From assembly GCA_964030475.1 (NCBI GenBank), contig CAXIPT010000011.1, forward strand, positions 2,057,780-2,121,779: DNA of 64,000 bases. Direction: 5' to 3'. How positions within the stretch are numbered: the first letter of the stretch is position 1; each line of letters begins with the position of its first letter. The position numbers were made by a program, and so were the translations under genes. The notes under the pieces are model-generated. The model was not told where the DNA came from. It worked only from the letters and a program-made list of their open reading frames with translations, and did no database searches. Source of the DNA: Tethya wilhelma (taxonomy: Eukaryota > Porifera > Demospongiae > Tethyida > Tethyidae). Positions 1 to 12,790 of this stretch are shown one piece after another.

Positions 1-39
1 AAAATTTCACACAAACTGAGTCACCCACAATCATAGTAC

Positions 40-1676
40 CTACCACAGGCATGGGGTCTGTCAGCATCTTAGGAAGTGACTCTCCCAATAGCTTAGTCTC
101 CCTGTCCCACCTAGCTCCATCCAGGAAGAGACCTTTGACATAGACTCCATCCTCAGGAGGCTCGGAGTAGTCCTTGTCTTCCAACACATCGAAATCAAAC
201 CCAAGCAAATCAATTGGAATGCGGTACTTACGAGCATAATTTTGTTGAGCACCTGTGTAAGCAAGTACATAAGCGCTATATAAAATGATAATAATTCACC
301 TGTGTACTACAATATTTCGTAAACTTAGAGCTATGCCATTTGTTTGTTATTACTGTACAATCATATCAGAAGTACCTGTTAGAAAAGCTTGAGTGAAGAA
401 AAACCCAGACACCCAGAATACAATCGGAGGCCCAACATCAAACCAGTCCGATAAAAATTTGAGTCTAGCTAGGAAATCGTTCACATAGGATCCGAGAGGT
501 TTCAGAGACGGGTAGGACTTCTTCTTCCACAGGCCAGGGATCTTTCCCTTCAAGATGGAGTCAGCCACCTCCTCCAGCTCCACAGACATGACCACCAGAC
601 CCTTGATGGCCTTACGGATGTTGATGAGAGAGGAGCGGACCACACTGGTCAGCCGATTGAATCTCACCATCTCTTGGACAAGGACAGTGTTCATACTCTA
701 CAAAGAATATAGAGAGAATTGAATAAATTTAAGATTAATATAGTTTTACTGCTTTCCCTACCTGTGTATATGTTGTGGGATATTTCCTGAGAGCTTCTTC
801 AGTGTCAAAGATTGGTGGTAGCTTGTTGAGAATATCTGAAGCCACTTCTTCAAGAATCTCATCATTCGATTTGCCTCCACCAGAAGTTGTACGAGCCTAC
901 ACCAAATAAACCATCAAAAAACAAACAAATGACTAGTATGATAAACATGAAGTTCAACAACTGGACATACTGATATAGTGTAGCTGTTGTTACCTGTGTG
1001 AGTAAGATACTGTTGAAGAGAAGGTTTGTCTCCTGCTGGTCCTTTGTGATGTCAGCATTGGCATTCATACCAAACACCTCAGGATGAGGAATGATAGGCA
1101 GAGATCGGACATACTCTAGATAGCTCTCATGCTGGAAAAAAGGAGGAAAAAACAACAAGAAAGTGGAATGTAAGACTTGCATTTTACACCAGCAGATCAG
1201 AAAAGACCAAACAACCTATGAATGAGGCTATTCCGGTGAACTATAGTGGTGCTTACATCTCCATCAGGAGGGCAGTAGTACTGGCCACTACTGGAGAAGT
1301 GGTACTTGTCCTGTTCCACCATGTCAGTACAGTAGAACTTGTTGAGAATGGTGAGCAGCGTTCTCCTGTCCCAGTCATCAGTGACACGCCCACCATAGTT
1401 GCACTGACCAGTGAGGTACTTCAGAGCAGCAAATGGAATATGCTGTACACATGTATGTACATTCAGTGATAATGCCTTTAAACACATGATGTATATACTT
1501 GAAATTGCTCACCTCATATTCATTGAGGAACATTTGAAGCTGTCTAACACTGATCCTCAGATCAGTCTCATTGAACTCGTAAGGGATGTTCCAACCTAAA
1601 GCTCCAAAGCTTCTTCTCTCCTGAACCAGACCGTGGAAGAAACAGAGACCAAAGAGAAGCCGCTTCCATATAGCCT

Positions 1677-1714
<38 letters not shown>

Positions 1715-2120
1715 CATTGGCCAGATTAAAATGTTGAGTGTGATAAACCTACCGATCTTTTACACCCATTAAAGAACTCAGGGTCTGAAATGGGATCATT
1801 AGTGTAGGAGCGTATGATATTAGCCCTCATTCCTTTCGGAGGTTCATTGGTCATCTTCACACCATTCTGAAGAACGGACACAGGGAAGTGTGGAGAGGGG
1901 TATGATGTCAACCACAGTCTGAAGTCGGGGTGGGTGGTGTCTGGGTTGAACTCTTCACAGATCTTCTCTAGTGTTGACATCCAGGAGACAGCAAGATGGC
2001 AGTTCTGAAGAACAACCCATGTCCCTTCCTTCTGACCACTCTCAATCATCTTGAGAGCTATGGGTCCTTGACCTTGACCCAGAGAGAGTGAACTGAGCTT
2101 AGCACCTCCGAAACCCTGAA

Positions 2121-2155
<35 letters not shown>

Positions 2156-2545
2156 GGTTCAACACGCTGTTATAGTTGAGGACAGCTAGTACAACTACAA
2201 AGGAAATTGCTCACTACATTATATGTATTAAACAGTGTCCTACTAACATTATTTTCACTCTTAGATTACTTTATTCATGAATACTTTGCATAATTATATC
2301 AGTCTAGAAATTTGTCCTTTTCAATGATTTTATGCGCATAAAAAATCTTATGCAGTACAATCTCTTACCTGATCATCAGCAAACTTGAGTAGGGCATTCA
2401 TGGGGTCACCTCCTGGTGAGAGAACAAAGATGAGAGGAGCACAGCAGTGAGAGTCAGCAAATGTCTTGGGCAGGTTGAAGGGAGGAGGCTCGATGTATTT
2501 ACGACCCAATTTAGCCACCACAAAGTCTTGAACAGCTGGTACAAC
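40..2545 (-). CDS. DNAH7-like: Axonemal dynein heavy chain (DNAH7-like), AAA6 end and C-terminal domain exons
   Basis: These are the 3'-most exons of the dynein heavy chain in the window. In plus coordinates they are 40-252, 376-697, 762-896, 994-1131, 1257-1442, 1513-1674, 1753-2115 and 2369-2545, each bounded by minus-strand AG and GT. Diagnostic stretches are [56 protein letters not shown] and [17 protein letters not shown]. From memory these match the conserved C-terminal region of inner-arm, single-headed heavy chains of the DNAH3/7/12 group better than outer-arm chains. The protein is a microtubule minus-end motor of ciliary axonemes. The exon at 40 ends at a donor, so the last coding exon or exons lie left of the window. 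The acceptor of exon 1513-1674 sits directly against a (CA)n tract. Family assignment is firm; the exact paralogue (7 rather than 3 or 12) is likely but not proven. Confidence 0.93.
1678..1711. repeat. (TG)n microsatellite at a dynein splice acceptor
   Basis: The minus-strand (CA)n run ends in CCAG directly before exon 1513-1674. Confidence 0.95.
2121..2155. repeat. (AAC)n microsatellite
   Basis: About eleven AAC units a few bases beyond the acceptor of dynein exon 1753-2115. Confidence 0.95.
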
Positions 2546-2609
2546 CTGTATGTACAGACAAGTTTAACAGACTTTTCCTTGCACCTATCCCGGGCCCTCA
2601 CACTACTTA

Positions 2610-2814
2610 CTGTATAGCTAGAAATTTTCGAGGAGTATAAATTTCACTATTTTCGTGGATCACCGCCGATCCGCGAAAATTTTACCCACGAAATTCTCAG
2701 ATCGCATTGCAATATATGGGTGGGGCTGCTCGATCCTCGAAAATTAAATCACGAAAAGTTTGGCGATCGCCTTTCCGCAAAACTTTTATTCCTCGAAAAT
2801 TTCTAGCTATACGG
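2610..2814. mobile_element. CCGTATAGC-family MITE
   Basis: 205 bp. Ends CTGTATAGCTAGAAATTTTC and GAAAATTTCTAGCTATACGG, flanked by TA. It lies in a dynein intron. Confidence 0.85.
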
Positions 2815-2934
2815 TATTTCTTTCTTTATTCATTGAGCACAAATTTATCTACTGATAACTCAAATGAACATGGATTTGAAGATCAGGCCCTGCTATAGAC
2901 TTAACACCTGAGAAATGGCCAATTAATGAGACTA

Positions 2935-3075
2935 CCTGTATAGCGGGAAATTTTCATGGGGTAAAATTTTTGCGAATTTCGCGGTTTGGCAGCTTTCCGC
3001 GAAAATTTTCCCCGCAAATTTCTATTCAGGATGAAAACACAAAAATTTTCCCCACGAAAAAATCCCGCTATACGG
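2935..3075. mobile_element. CCGTATAGC-family MITE, short
   Basis: 141 bp. Ends CCTGTATAGCGGGAAATTTTC (less one base to align) and AAATCCCGCTATACGG, flanked by TA. It lies in the same dynein intron as the element at 2610. Confidence 0.75.
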
Positions 3076-3140
3076 TATGTGTGTAATTGCACATACATTG
3101 ACTGCACACTTGAGCTATTATTAGTTGAACTCTATCTAAC

Positions 3141-5169
3141 CTTGTCTGGTCGTAGGCATCTGAGTACAATCATCTTCTGGAACATGCCTATCTTGTCATT
3201 CCACTCTCCTGGCAGACTCTCCACATGAGGCTCAACACTGTCATAATACACCTTCCACAATGCAGTCTCTTTAGTGAAATGAGTGCGTATACCTTTAAAC
3301 CTAGTAAGAAAAACAAACAAACAAACAAAAAACACCTAAATAGTAACATACACTATTGTACATAATGTAATGTACAGCTAGAAATTTTGCTGGTGTTATG
3401 GATCACTAAAAATCTTCTGCAGAAAAGGTTGTATGAATCTCAAACAGAGTTCATTCATGTGTACATGTGCATACCTCTCAAGATCATCAAGACGGCAGAG
3501 TTCATCCCACGACTTTTGAGGGAGCCATGAGGTTGGGTTGGTGTGAGGGTTATCAAGACCAATGCCTCCAGTAAGGAGAAACCTCCACTCATCCTCCTCC
3601 ACTTTGTGCTCATATTTCAACATGTTCACACAGAGAAGGAATGAGAACAAGAGCTGTGCAAAGGGAAAAAACAAATATGTGAACATAGATCATCACTCAT
3701 GCAGTTTCATGGAAAGAGTAATGCAGAGAAACTGCTACTGCTCTTGTATAAGTGTATACCGTATAGCTCCAAATTTTCGTGGTACAGTATTTTCGTGAAT
3801 TTCGTGATTTGACCGTATATCACGAAAATTTTCTCCACGTAAATTTAGAAAACCGTATATCGGCAATATAATTTCAGAGATCGCGATTCACGAAAATTAG
3901 CTCAAAACGGCAAAGACAGACTTTTCACGAACTTTTTGAACCACGAAAATTTGGAGCTATACGGTATGTGTACATGTGTACATGTGTATACAAGCACCTT
4001 GTCCTTTTCAAAGAGTGATCTGCACACATTACAGTAGAGAGAGTAGGTGAAGTGAGTTCTGAGGTTGCCCAATCTCGTCTCAAGATTATCAGACTGTTCA
4101 GCATTGTCAATAGAATTGACAAAGAGATTAACAAACCTAAAGTCAATGTAGAAAGAAAAGTAGTCAAGTTACATTTATCTTGGATAATGTATTGTGAAGC
4201 ACATCATATCTATTCCCATACCATGCTAGTGAGTACTGGTACATGGGTTCAATGTTTGCGAGGTCAGTGATGGAGAAAAATAGAACTGAAGAGTGTGTGG
4301 CTATCGGCTGGTAGCCAAGACGAGCCTTGTCGATCTTAATCTCTGTAGCTTCGGCAATTTCCTACAGTTAATGCAAAAGGTAAATATGATAATGCAAAAG
4401 TAATTAGTTGACTATTGGTCAGGGGCTTACCTGTTTGTCTTGAATCTCATTAGAAAGTTTCTTTGATGAAGAGAGCACCTCTATAGCTGTCTCATCCTCC
4501 AGGATGTTGCCCTCTGATGTGGAGAGAACCTCAAGAATCTTATCTTCGATCTGCTTCAACTGCTTCTTGTTTTCAGCCGACTGCAAGAAACAATTATGCA
4601 AATGGATAAACTGATGTTGAATCTTTTAGTCTAGTTCTATAGAGGCAGTATTTGAAGTAGGAACTCGGATTAGGTTTGAGTATTGAGTTCAACATTCCTT
4701 CCTCACCTGCATGATGAGCTGGTTCTTCTCCTCCTCCAGTTCAGGTCTCTCTCTCGTCACAACAATACCCAGCAGCTGGTCCTGCAACCCTTCCATGGTG
4801 ATCATAAAGTTCAAGAGGGTCACTTTGACCGACGTCTCGGGAAGGTAGTGAGGATTCCTCAGCTTGGTGGTCATGTAGAACCGGAAGTCTTTGGAGTACT
4901 CAATGGTGCTATCACCAAGCTTGATGCACATGCTACCTCCTTGCTTGAATGTCTGTTTGAGTAGCAAGGGCTCCAGGATGGGATCCAATTCCTCTCCGAT
5001 GTTTTCAAGGAGAACTGGAGTTCCAAACTGAATGCAGTTTTCGAGAGTTCTTACGAAATCAGAATCAGTGAGCTTTATGATGTGAAGGTTGTTGGCTTTC
5101 TCCATGTTCTTGACCCACTTGTTGGCCTGACCTTGAGGGTCAATGATGAGAGGCCACCTCCGAGCATTG
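3141..5169 (-). CDS. DNAH7-like: Axonemal dynein heavy chain (DNAH7-like), AAA5-AAA6 exons
   Basis: Exons are 3141-3300, 3475-3653, 3998-4136, 4222-4361, 4431-4580 and 4707-5169 (plus coordinates), continuous in frame with the blocks on either side. The 463-nt exon carries the AAA5 core: [41 protein letters not shown] and [11 protein letters not shown]. Upstream-reading exons give [17 protein letters not shown], the AAA5-AAA6 connector and [14 protein letters not shown] of AAA6. AAA5 and AAA6 are non-catalytic ring modules in dyneins and keep no P-loop here, as expected. Two palindromic MITEs (2935-3075 and 3759-3964) sit in the introns without disturbing splice sites. Confidence 0.93.
3759..3964. 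mobile_element. CCGTATAGC-family MITE, perfect ends
   Basis: 206 bp with perfect 25-bp inverted ends starting CCGTATAGCTCCAAATTTTC, flanked by TA. It lies in a dynein intron. Confidence 0.9.
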
Positions 5170-5440
5170 CTGGGTATAGAGAACAGAGAGAAGAATAGAT
5201 TATACTACATACAACAGTACATCCTACATTGTAAAGTTAATATGCATGCATGGAGGAAGCATCAGTAGGGAGTCAGGCCAGTATACAATGTGACAATAGC
5301 AAGTGTATATAGCAGCTACATGCAAATATATGACTGTAAGCCTGATATATGAAACTAACAGAAATACTCAAACCTGGAAGATTAATCAAAAGTTCAGTAA
5401 AGGAGTATACGTTTATATGAAGACTGAGTGTAAATATTAC

Positions 5441-7781
5441 CTTATGATGATTCCATTGTCAATGGAGAAGCTGTCATTGGGCAGTCCAGCAATGGTCCAT
5501 TCTCTAATCTTCACCTGATCACCCAGGGTCACACTCAGAGAGAACTCATCACAGCAAGGTATACCACGATCGAAACACATCTGACGCCACTCAGTGACTT
5601 GCTCCTGAAGATTAACAACAAAAGGACAAGTATTGAAAATTTAGCCTCACTGAGATAACACTAACATTAACAATTTTCCCATACCTGTCTGAAGGCAATA
5701 GTGAATGCTCCAAGGTAGGCAACCAACCCAGCAGCTATGAGTACATCACCAGTGAGATTATTGTACTGTACACCGAGATCAGTGGCGGCTTTACTCCATC
5801 GATCCTTTTCACCACCAAGGCCTCCAATCAACTTCTCAGCTCTATAATAAGTACAAATAAGTCACATTCATGATATTTGCAGACAACCACATGTCATTTG
5901 AGTATGAAATGATACTCCATGCACCTATTGTATATTTATTTACAAACCTGTCTAGTTTCTTGGAGCACATATCTACGTCAGTCTCCAACTGTTTCTTCTT
6001 GGCATTGTTCTCATCAAACTGGGCCTGGAGATCAGCAAGTTTCTTCTGAACGGCATAAAGATCAGAGCGTTTCTTCTCGAGGTCTTTCATGGCCACTGCC
6101 AGATCAGCTTCAGCTTCCTTTAGCTTGGCCTTCTTGGGGGCAACAACACGAGCAACTCTGGAATAGGAAAAAAATATATACACAGAACAGTCAAAGCTTC
6201 CTGCAGACAAATTAATTTCCATTGCATACTTATACAATGTCATGCCATTAGTTGTTACAGTATTTGGATCAAACTACACATGTACATAATACTAACTGGC
6301 ACATGCTAAAAAAAGTGAAATAGTGAGTGAAATTATAGTGAAAAGTGACTTACTTTTCATATTTTTCGATAGCCCCCACCCACTTGCAGAGTCCCTCACA
6401 AGCAGTGGAGGCATTTCTGATCTTGGCTGGGTCAAACTCAGGGTTGGAGGTATAATCCTTACGGATCTTACCAATAATGGTAGGGTTGATGTTATCCTGT
6501 AGAGGAGGTGAGGATACAACAACACAAGTATAGTTACAAATACACACACTCATGGCCTATCATCTCAGGCCCTCTGCATGCTGCTATTGCTCAATAATTG
6601 ATTTATTACATTGATGACCTTAACTAGACACTTTCAAAAAATTATAAAGATTGTCAAAATAATAAGCAGCAAGCAAAAGGCTTGGGTGAATGAGGCTGTA
6701 CTAATACTGATCAATTGGAAATGGGTACATGAACTCACAACACATACTATAATGTATGTATGCATACACTGTACCTTGTCATATTCTCTGAGTGACTGGA
6801 GGAACTTCATGTCACCAAGCAGTTTCTTGGAAGGTCCCCAAAAATCCTCAATCTTCTTCCCAGAGCCTGATGGGTCATTGATCCTGTCTGGCTTCACACC
6901 TTTGAGGATGCACACAGCCTCCATGACCAGCTTGACACCAGCAGGAGGCTGCTTCATGGTCTTCACCACTGTGATATCCTGGAGTGGTATAGAGACACAT
7001 GTGGATACATACATACAATACCATTAGTGCCTGTGCTGAGTTGCAATAACATATTGATTCATAAAAATTTGTCACTATTGACCAACTAACACTTGAAAAT
7101 GTACGATAATTGTAGTGTATGAACATGAGAATCAATGCTCTGTTTTAGTAGATATGTGCATGTGTATGAATCTAGGTACAATGATCATATGAAGAGTATT
7201 TAATGTTTCCACATACATACCTGAGGACTGAGGGTGTTGAGTGCTGACAGTGCAGCCTCTAAAATGGGAATAGCCTCGGCCAGATCAGCATCACACTCAT
7301 CCTTGATGGCCTTGGCAGCCATGGCCTGCTCATTGGCCACAGCTTCATCAGCCTTCACCACCTTCTCCTTCTCAGCAACCTGCTTCGACTCCTTCTCAAT
7401 GACCACCATCATCTCAGCAACCTACATGGGAGTGGAGACATAATACATTGACTATAGGTAATGCATTGACCTATACGTACCTTGTACATAAAAATTCAAA
7501 TGGTAAGACATCTATCCCAACCCCAATGCCTGCTTAGGCAAATGTCTAGTAAATTGGCAAAATACCAATTTAGCCACTCACATGCCGAGCCTTCAGAGCT
7601 AGGGATGGACATGACATTTACAAATAATATTATATACTAAGATTCTCTCACTTGTTTGCTAGACTCCTCCAGTTGTGGTTGTAGCTCCTCCAGTTGTTGT
7701 TGCATGCCAGCTACTTGAGCACTGGCTGACTCCAACTTCTCTAGACCTAGTTCATATCGACGCTTCAGCTTCTGAACTTCA
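5441..7781 (-). CDS. DNAH7-like: Axonemal dynein heavy chain (DNAH7-like), stalk and microtubule-binding domain exons
   Basis: Exons are 5441-5604, 5685-5841, 5948-6157, 6354-6496, 6775-6978, 7221-7421 and 7652-7781. Read on the minus strand, the order is: first stalk helix (KRRYELGLEKLESASAQVA, then KADEAVANEQAMAAKAIKDE), microtubule-binding tip (GSGKKIEDFWGPSKKLLGD, then IRNASTACEGLCKWV), second stalk helix (VAPKKAKLKEAEADLAVAM through CSKKLDRAEK), then the start of AAA5 (GLPNDSFSIDNGI). Heptad-rich sequence on both sides of a globular tip is the dynein stalk signature. All key parts are present and open. Exon 7652-7781 uses an acceptor embedded in a (CA)n tract. The intron on its upstream side (7782-11949) holds the oppositely oriented C2-domain gene. 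Confidence 0.94.
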
Positions 7782-7782
7782 C

Positions 7783-7813
<31 letters not shown>

Positions 7814-8565
7814 ATATGTGCATATGTGGGAAGGTAAATACATTATCCCTGTGGTTCAAGGCCTACATCTCATACCTATAGGCATTCGTCTTTTAAGCGT
7901 GGGTGGTTAGTGCATAGTGTGTGTATGCACTTGTCCTATCAATCAGAATTCACAATGACTAGGTTGATGATTTACACTTAATAGGCCATTGATGTTAAAT
8001 ATTCAAAATTTTATCACAAAAGCTATGATATAAAACCTATAAGCGTACAAGGTGATTAGAGCATCAACTGCCTTTTAACTGTATCCTTAAACTTAGGTTT
8101 TTGATGTGATGATCTTTACCATATTGCTGGAATTTAGCACATTACCTGGAAAGCAAAGCTGTTGTCTACTGCACATAGAGTGTGTCAATTTACACTATTG
8201 TTCTGTTGTGAACTAAACTGCATTGTACCACATATAACTATGGTAAGGTATATATTCATGAATAGAGCATACATCCTTCCTGTGTAGACATGTGGACTTC
8301 ACCTCCAGGATGTAGTGTGTAACCAACACAAATACAAAGCATTCAAGGAAGTGATTGACTCAATGAGTACACTATGTATGCATGCAGTAACCAACTTCTT
8401 TGAATCAGTTGCAAGACTATACATTGTACACAGTGTAATCAGTACAGCATAGCTACTACTATAAACTTTACACTTCCTTGTTCTACTGTGAGTATGTAGT
8501 TATAGTCAAGTCTAAATTCAATTTGACTACTATATACCATAGACAGCTGTTAGCTATAGCTATAC
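7782..8565. other. Dynein intron segment without gene
   Basis: Left part of the 4.17-kb dynein intron 7782-11949. It opens with a (TG)n tract at 7782-7808. The rest is AT-rich unique sequence up to the first possible ATG of the C2-domain gene at 8566. I see no exon on either strand; the promoter of the nested gene presumably lies here. Confidence 0.6.
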
Positions 8566-10870
8566 TTGGACATTCAACTTAAAGTTAGGTTGTGTATAGA
8601 TTGTGCATACTCAGCAATGGAGTGTCCTAGGTTCTGCCCAAGCCTATTCTGCTCCCCTTGCTGTCAGTGCTGCCAGAAAGAGAAGGGTCCAAAACAGAAG
8701 TACAAGAAGTATTCCAACATTGAATACTACCAGCCTGATGTGGCCAGAAGGAAGGTGCAAATGCCCAAAAATGTCTACCGTCACAGCAAAGTTCCTGTGG
8801 AGGAGATCTTTGGATCAACTCAAAAGCCAGAAGAGAAAGAGGCCCCACCAGTGACCTCTCAACCCAGGAGATCCAGGGGAGACTCACTGCAAGTGCTAGA
8901 TCCAATGTACATCACCAGTCGCGGAATATCTCACACAATTTCACAGCTACCAGATCAAGCCTCTGACACATCTCGTGCCAGCACACCAGAGAAACAGCAG
9001 CCAACACCTAGGTCAAAGTCAGGCCACAGCTCACCGGAAGGCTTCTTCATCACAAGATCAAGATCAGGCACTCCCGAAAACTATCTTCAAACTGGCAGCT
9101 TGAGCCCATCCACACCAGAGCACCAGACCCAGTCAACAACACAAATGAGAAAATCATCTTCCATGCCTACAACATCACTGGTGAGTAGTTCATCGTCAGC
9201 TGGTGCACCACTCAGCCCCGCAGCTATTGTTGAGACTGAAGAATGCCCAAAAGGACAAAAGTTGAAGCTGGCCCTCTACCACGATATACAAAGACAGACA
9301 CTTATCGTTCACTTGCAACAAGCAGTGCAACTTCCACGCAAGAAAGTCTACAAGACGGTTGGAACGTCGATCACGATATTTCTACTGCCCAGCAAAGAAG
9401 ACATCCACCATAGTGGGGTGGTGAGAGGGGTCAACCCTTACTTCAACGAGGTGTTCAAATTCGATGGGATTTCAAGCGAGGACATACGGCAACAGATGCT
9501 CGTGTTTCAATTGTACTGTCACAAACAGCTATCGCAAGAGACTCTCATTGGTACCGTTGTGATACCACTGGGTGAAGTGGAGCTGTATGGTATGGACATA
9601 GAGAAGGAGGTGGGAGAGCCACAAGACCTACTCAAGGTATGCAGGGCTCATGTGGTACACACAAACATGCATTAGTCTATACACAATAATATTGGTGGGC
9701 TAAATTGACTCATGTGTAGCTAATTTAATAATTCTTACACAAGCAAGCATACCAAACTACATAACCACTAGTTCTTGAGGTTAGCTAGCTTGGCATGCAA
9801 TCAAACACCTCAACTGATTTTAGATATTCTCAATTTTGTGCTCCAGTAGACAACAAAACGACATGTGTTTTGCAGTGGAGCGAACTTTGCCATTCAAAAT
9901 CAGTATAGAATATCAAGATGCATATCATACTACTACATAATTATTCAGCTCCTAAACATTTACATACCATAACTATATATGTGTTGTTTTATGCATAGAA
10001 ATATGTGACTGGGGATCTCCTACTGTCATTGACTTATGTTTCAACTCGTCATGTGATACAAGGCATCATTCTCAAAATCACTAATCTACCAAAGAGAAGA
10101 AAATGGGGTCTATCCGGTAGGTACACAACAAACAATCAAGCTTGCCCAAAAATATCATAACAGGTGTCATGCAAACCTGTGTGTATAGTGTGGGGGAGCT
10201 GATTAAAAATTAATGGTTCACTGAGACTTGCTATGTGAAATATGCATGCTTGAAATTCACAAGATCTATCTTTGGGACCTTGGGGAAAGCTGTACTATCA
10301 AGAGGTACTTTTATCTTGCCAAATTTATCCCCAGCCATTGTTCCTCAAGTACTAGTGTCAGTAGCTTGTTGTAGACAATTATCAGTATGTTGATAATGGA
10401 AAAAGGGAATATGGTTTACATTTAATCAGATTCTATTACAATAGTGAGACAACTTACATACATGCAGTGAATTGTATTAATAAATGTTTTTTTGGTGTCC
10501 ACAAACACGAAAAACAGATCCTTACATCAAGATCTACCTAACTTATCTCAACAAGAGAATACAGAAATGGAAGTCTACAGTCAAAAAGAACACACTATCA
10601 CCAATCTTCAACGAAGCATTCGAATTCGACGTCTCTGGGTTTGACAAAAAAAATCTCGCACTGGAAATATTCGTGATGGACCACGAAAAATTTAGACACA
10701 ACGATTTACTTGGAGTGGTCTATGTGGGTTCAGATGTGCCCTGTGAGAGTGGGAAGACACATTTCCACGATGTAATGACAGACCCAGGTCATCCAGTCAG
10801 CTACTGGCACCAACTGATCACCCAGGAGGAGGTGAAGAAAAGAAAGAGACGAAAAAGTTCAACACTTTAA
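8566..10870 (+). CDS. Synaptotagmin-like double C2-domain protein, nested in a dynein intron
   Basis: Three exons, 8566-9636, 9999-10116 and 10518-10870, join in frame to 513 codons with GT/AG at each junction. An in-frame ATG at 8617 (MECPRFC...) is an alternative and perhaps better start. The N-terminus has no membrane helix but has a tight Cys cluster (about residues 19-37, CSPCCQCC), a plausible palmitoylation patch. Residues about 60-225 are Ser/Thr/Pro-rich and look disordered. C2A spans about 230-357. C2B spans about 360-510, beginning GDLLLSLTYVSTRHVIQG, then SDPYIKIYL, VKKNTLSPIFNEAFEFDV and a closing WHQL. C2A has lost the loop-1 acidic residues and C2B keeps only some (SDPY, VMDHEKFRHND), so calcium-independent membrane or partner binding is inferred. 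It resembles SYT17/SYT-like proteins in plan. It lies wholly inside dynein intron 7782-11949 on the opposite strand. Confidence 0.88.
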
Positions 10871-11400
10871 GTCAATGATATCTAGTATTTCATGCACAGT
10901 TATGATTTTATGTAACTATCACTATATGGAGGGTACATATGTATATTCATAAAGCTCACTGTATGAAAAAATGTGCTATGGAGGGTATACAGTATGTACT
11001 GTCAAAAGGGGTCATATACTGTATGGGAAAATGCGGTACACAATAGAAGGAAATTGGTAAACAAAGTTAATAACATGTTGTTCATGGTTGTGTCACAACA
11101 TCCACCCTTGTTGCAATAGGAGTGGGGGTTCACTGTCATGTCGTGGCTGACACATGATGCAACAGAGTCACTCACTGATAGTATATAGAGTCCTTACAGT
11201 CAATGGACAAACAGCCCTACAATTTTTATGGTATATACATACAGTGGAGTAGTGTGTGGTTCCCACAAGAGCACTTGATTTGATTTTGTATACCATCCTG
11301 AATACCTACAAACATACCTCAACACAGGAAGTACACACATTAGCACTACATGAGAATCAACAAGCTGCAATGTGGCAGGTATTGCAGGCATCTAGGTCAC
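10871..11400. other. 3' flank of the C2-domain gene, no gene seen
   Basis: AT-rich unique sequence after the stop codon at 10868-10870. It is short of coding signal on both strands and presumably includes the 3' UTR. The minisatellite follows at about 11401. Confidence 0.5.
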
Positions 11401-11636
11401 ACAGAGAGAGCTATGAGAGTGGGGACCACACACACTGTATGCACACGCACACACATACACACGAAGCTATAAGAGTGGGACACACACACACACGCAGCTA
11501 TGAGGGTGGGTGACATATACACACACAGCTATGAGGGTGGGTGACATATACACACACAGCTATGAGGGTGGGTGACATATACACACACAGCTATGAGGGT
11601 AGCATATACACACACACCTGCAGCTATGAGTGTAGG

Positions 11637-11695
<59 letters not shown>

Positions 11696-11835
11696 CACAC
11701 AGCTATGTGGGTGGGTCACATATACACACACAGCTATGAAGGTAGGTCACATACACACACAGCTATGAAGGTAGGTCACATACACACACAGCTATGAAGG
11801 TAGGTCACATACACACACAGCTATGAGGGTGGGTA
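11401..11835. repeat. Minisatellite with embedded (CA)n tract
   Basis: About ten degenerate copies of a unit of roughly 30 bp containing CACAGCTATGAGGGTGGGTG, interrupted at about 11640-11692 by a pure (CA)n run. Open frames across it (His-Thr repeats) are artefacts of the repeat. It lies in dynein intron 7782-11949. Confidence 0.85.
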
Positions 11836-11949
11836 GGTCACAAACAAATTTGACTACTACAATAGCATTACATTTCACAATAAAGCACTCAGGTACCTAC
11901 TATATGATGCAATTACCATTCAATAGTTCTACTTCAAACCCATCCATAC

Positions 11950-12754
11950 CTTCTTTTCTTAGACAGCAGTGTTTTGTACGTTGAGATCAGTTCCAAATAG
12001 GATGTGGGAGTGACGTAATTGTGTCTCTCCAAGATGGCCAGGTACTTTGATGACAGCTTCCTGGTGGTCTGATGGAACTCCTTGCACATGTCCACACAGT
12101 TCTCCTTCACCTTGTCCTCCATTTCAACATCATCCAAGAAACGACGAGCTACTATAGTCAGGGCATCGTCAGGCCAACTCTGAGAGAAATATCAGAGAAT
12201 GAAACATGTCATCGAATTCACAGTGTTAGAAAATTACAGTTCAGGTTAAATTTTTAATCCATTCAAGTAATTTAACATAGTTTTTTCAAGATATAAACCA
12301 CTATAGTTCTCAAGGCCACTTGGTCTCTGAAAGAATATCACATTTTGCCAAATAACACGTACGTCTTTAGTCAAGCCTAGCCAAGTACTTATGCAGAGAT
12401 ATTATACTAGTGTACAAAAAAACTGTCACTTACTACACTTATATTATGGTATTTTTCAACTACATTGATTGTATACCTGGAACCAGTCGATGGTGCAGCA
12501 GTTGACCAGAGAGGGGAACATCCGCAGTCGTGTTCTGAAGGCATCTCCAATGGGACTCATGGCCAGCACCACGTGGAGCTGCTCCCTCACACGATCTATG
12601 AACATGTTGAAGAGGGCCAGTGGGGTTCCATCAGTTTGCTTGGACTTCTCTCGAGCTCTGGGGTGAAATGATATTATCACATAAATCAATATAATATACA
12701 TAGTGATTTCCTCAGTAATGTTGCTACATACACATGCAGAGGGAGAGGGGGGGG

Positions 12755-12790
<36 letters not shown>

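Noticed and set aside
11541..11768. Open frame of His-Thr repeats
   Set aside because: It is a translation of the minisatellite and (CA)n tract; no codon bias or homologue-like sequence.
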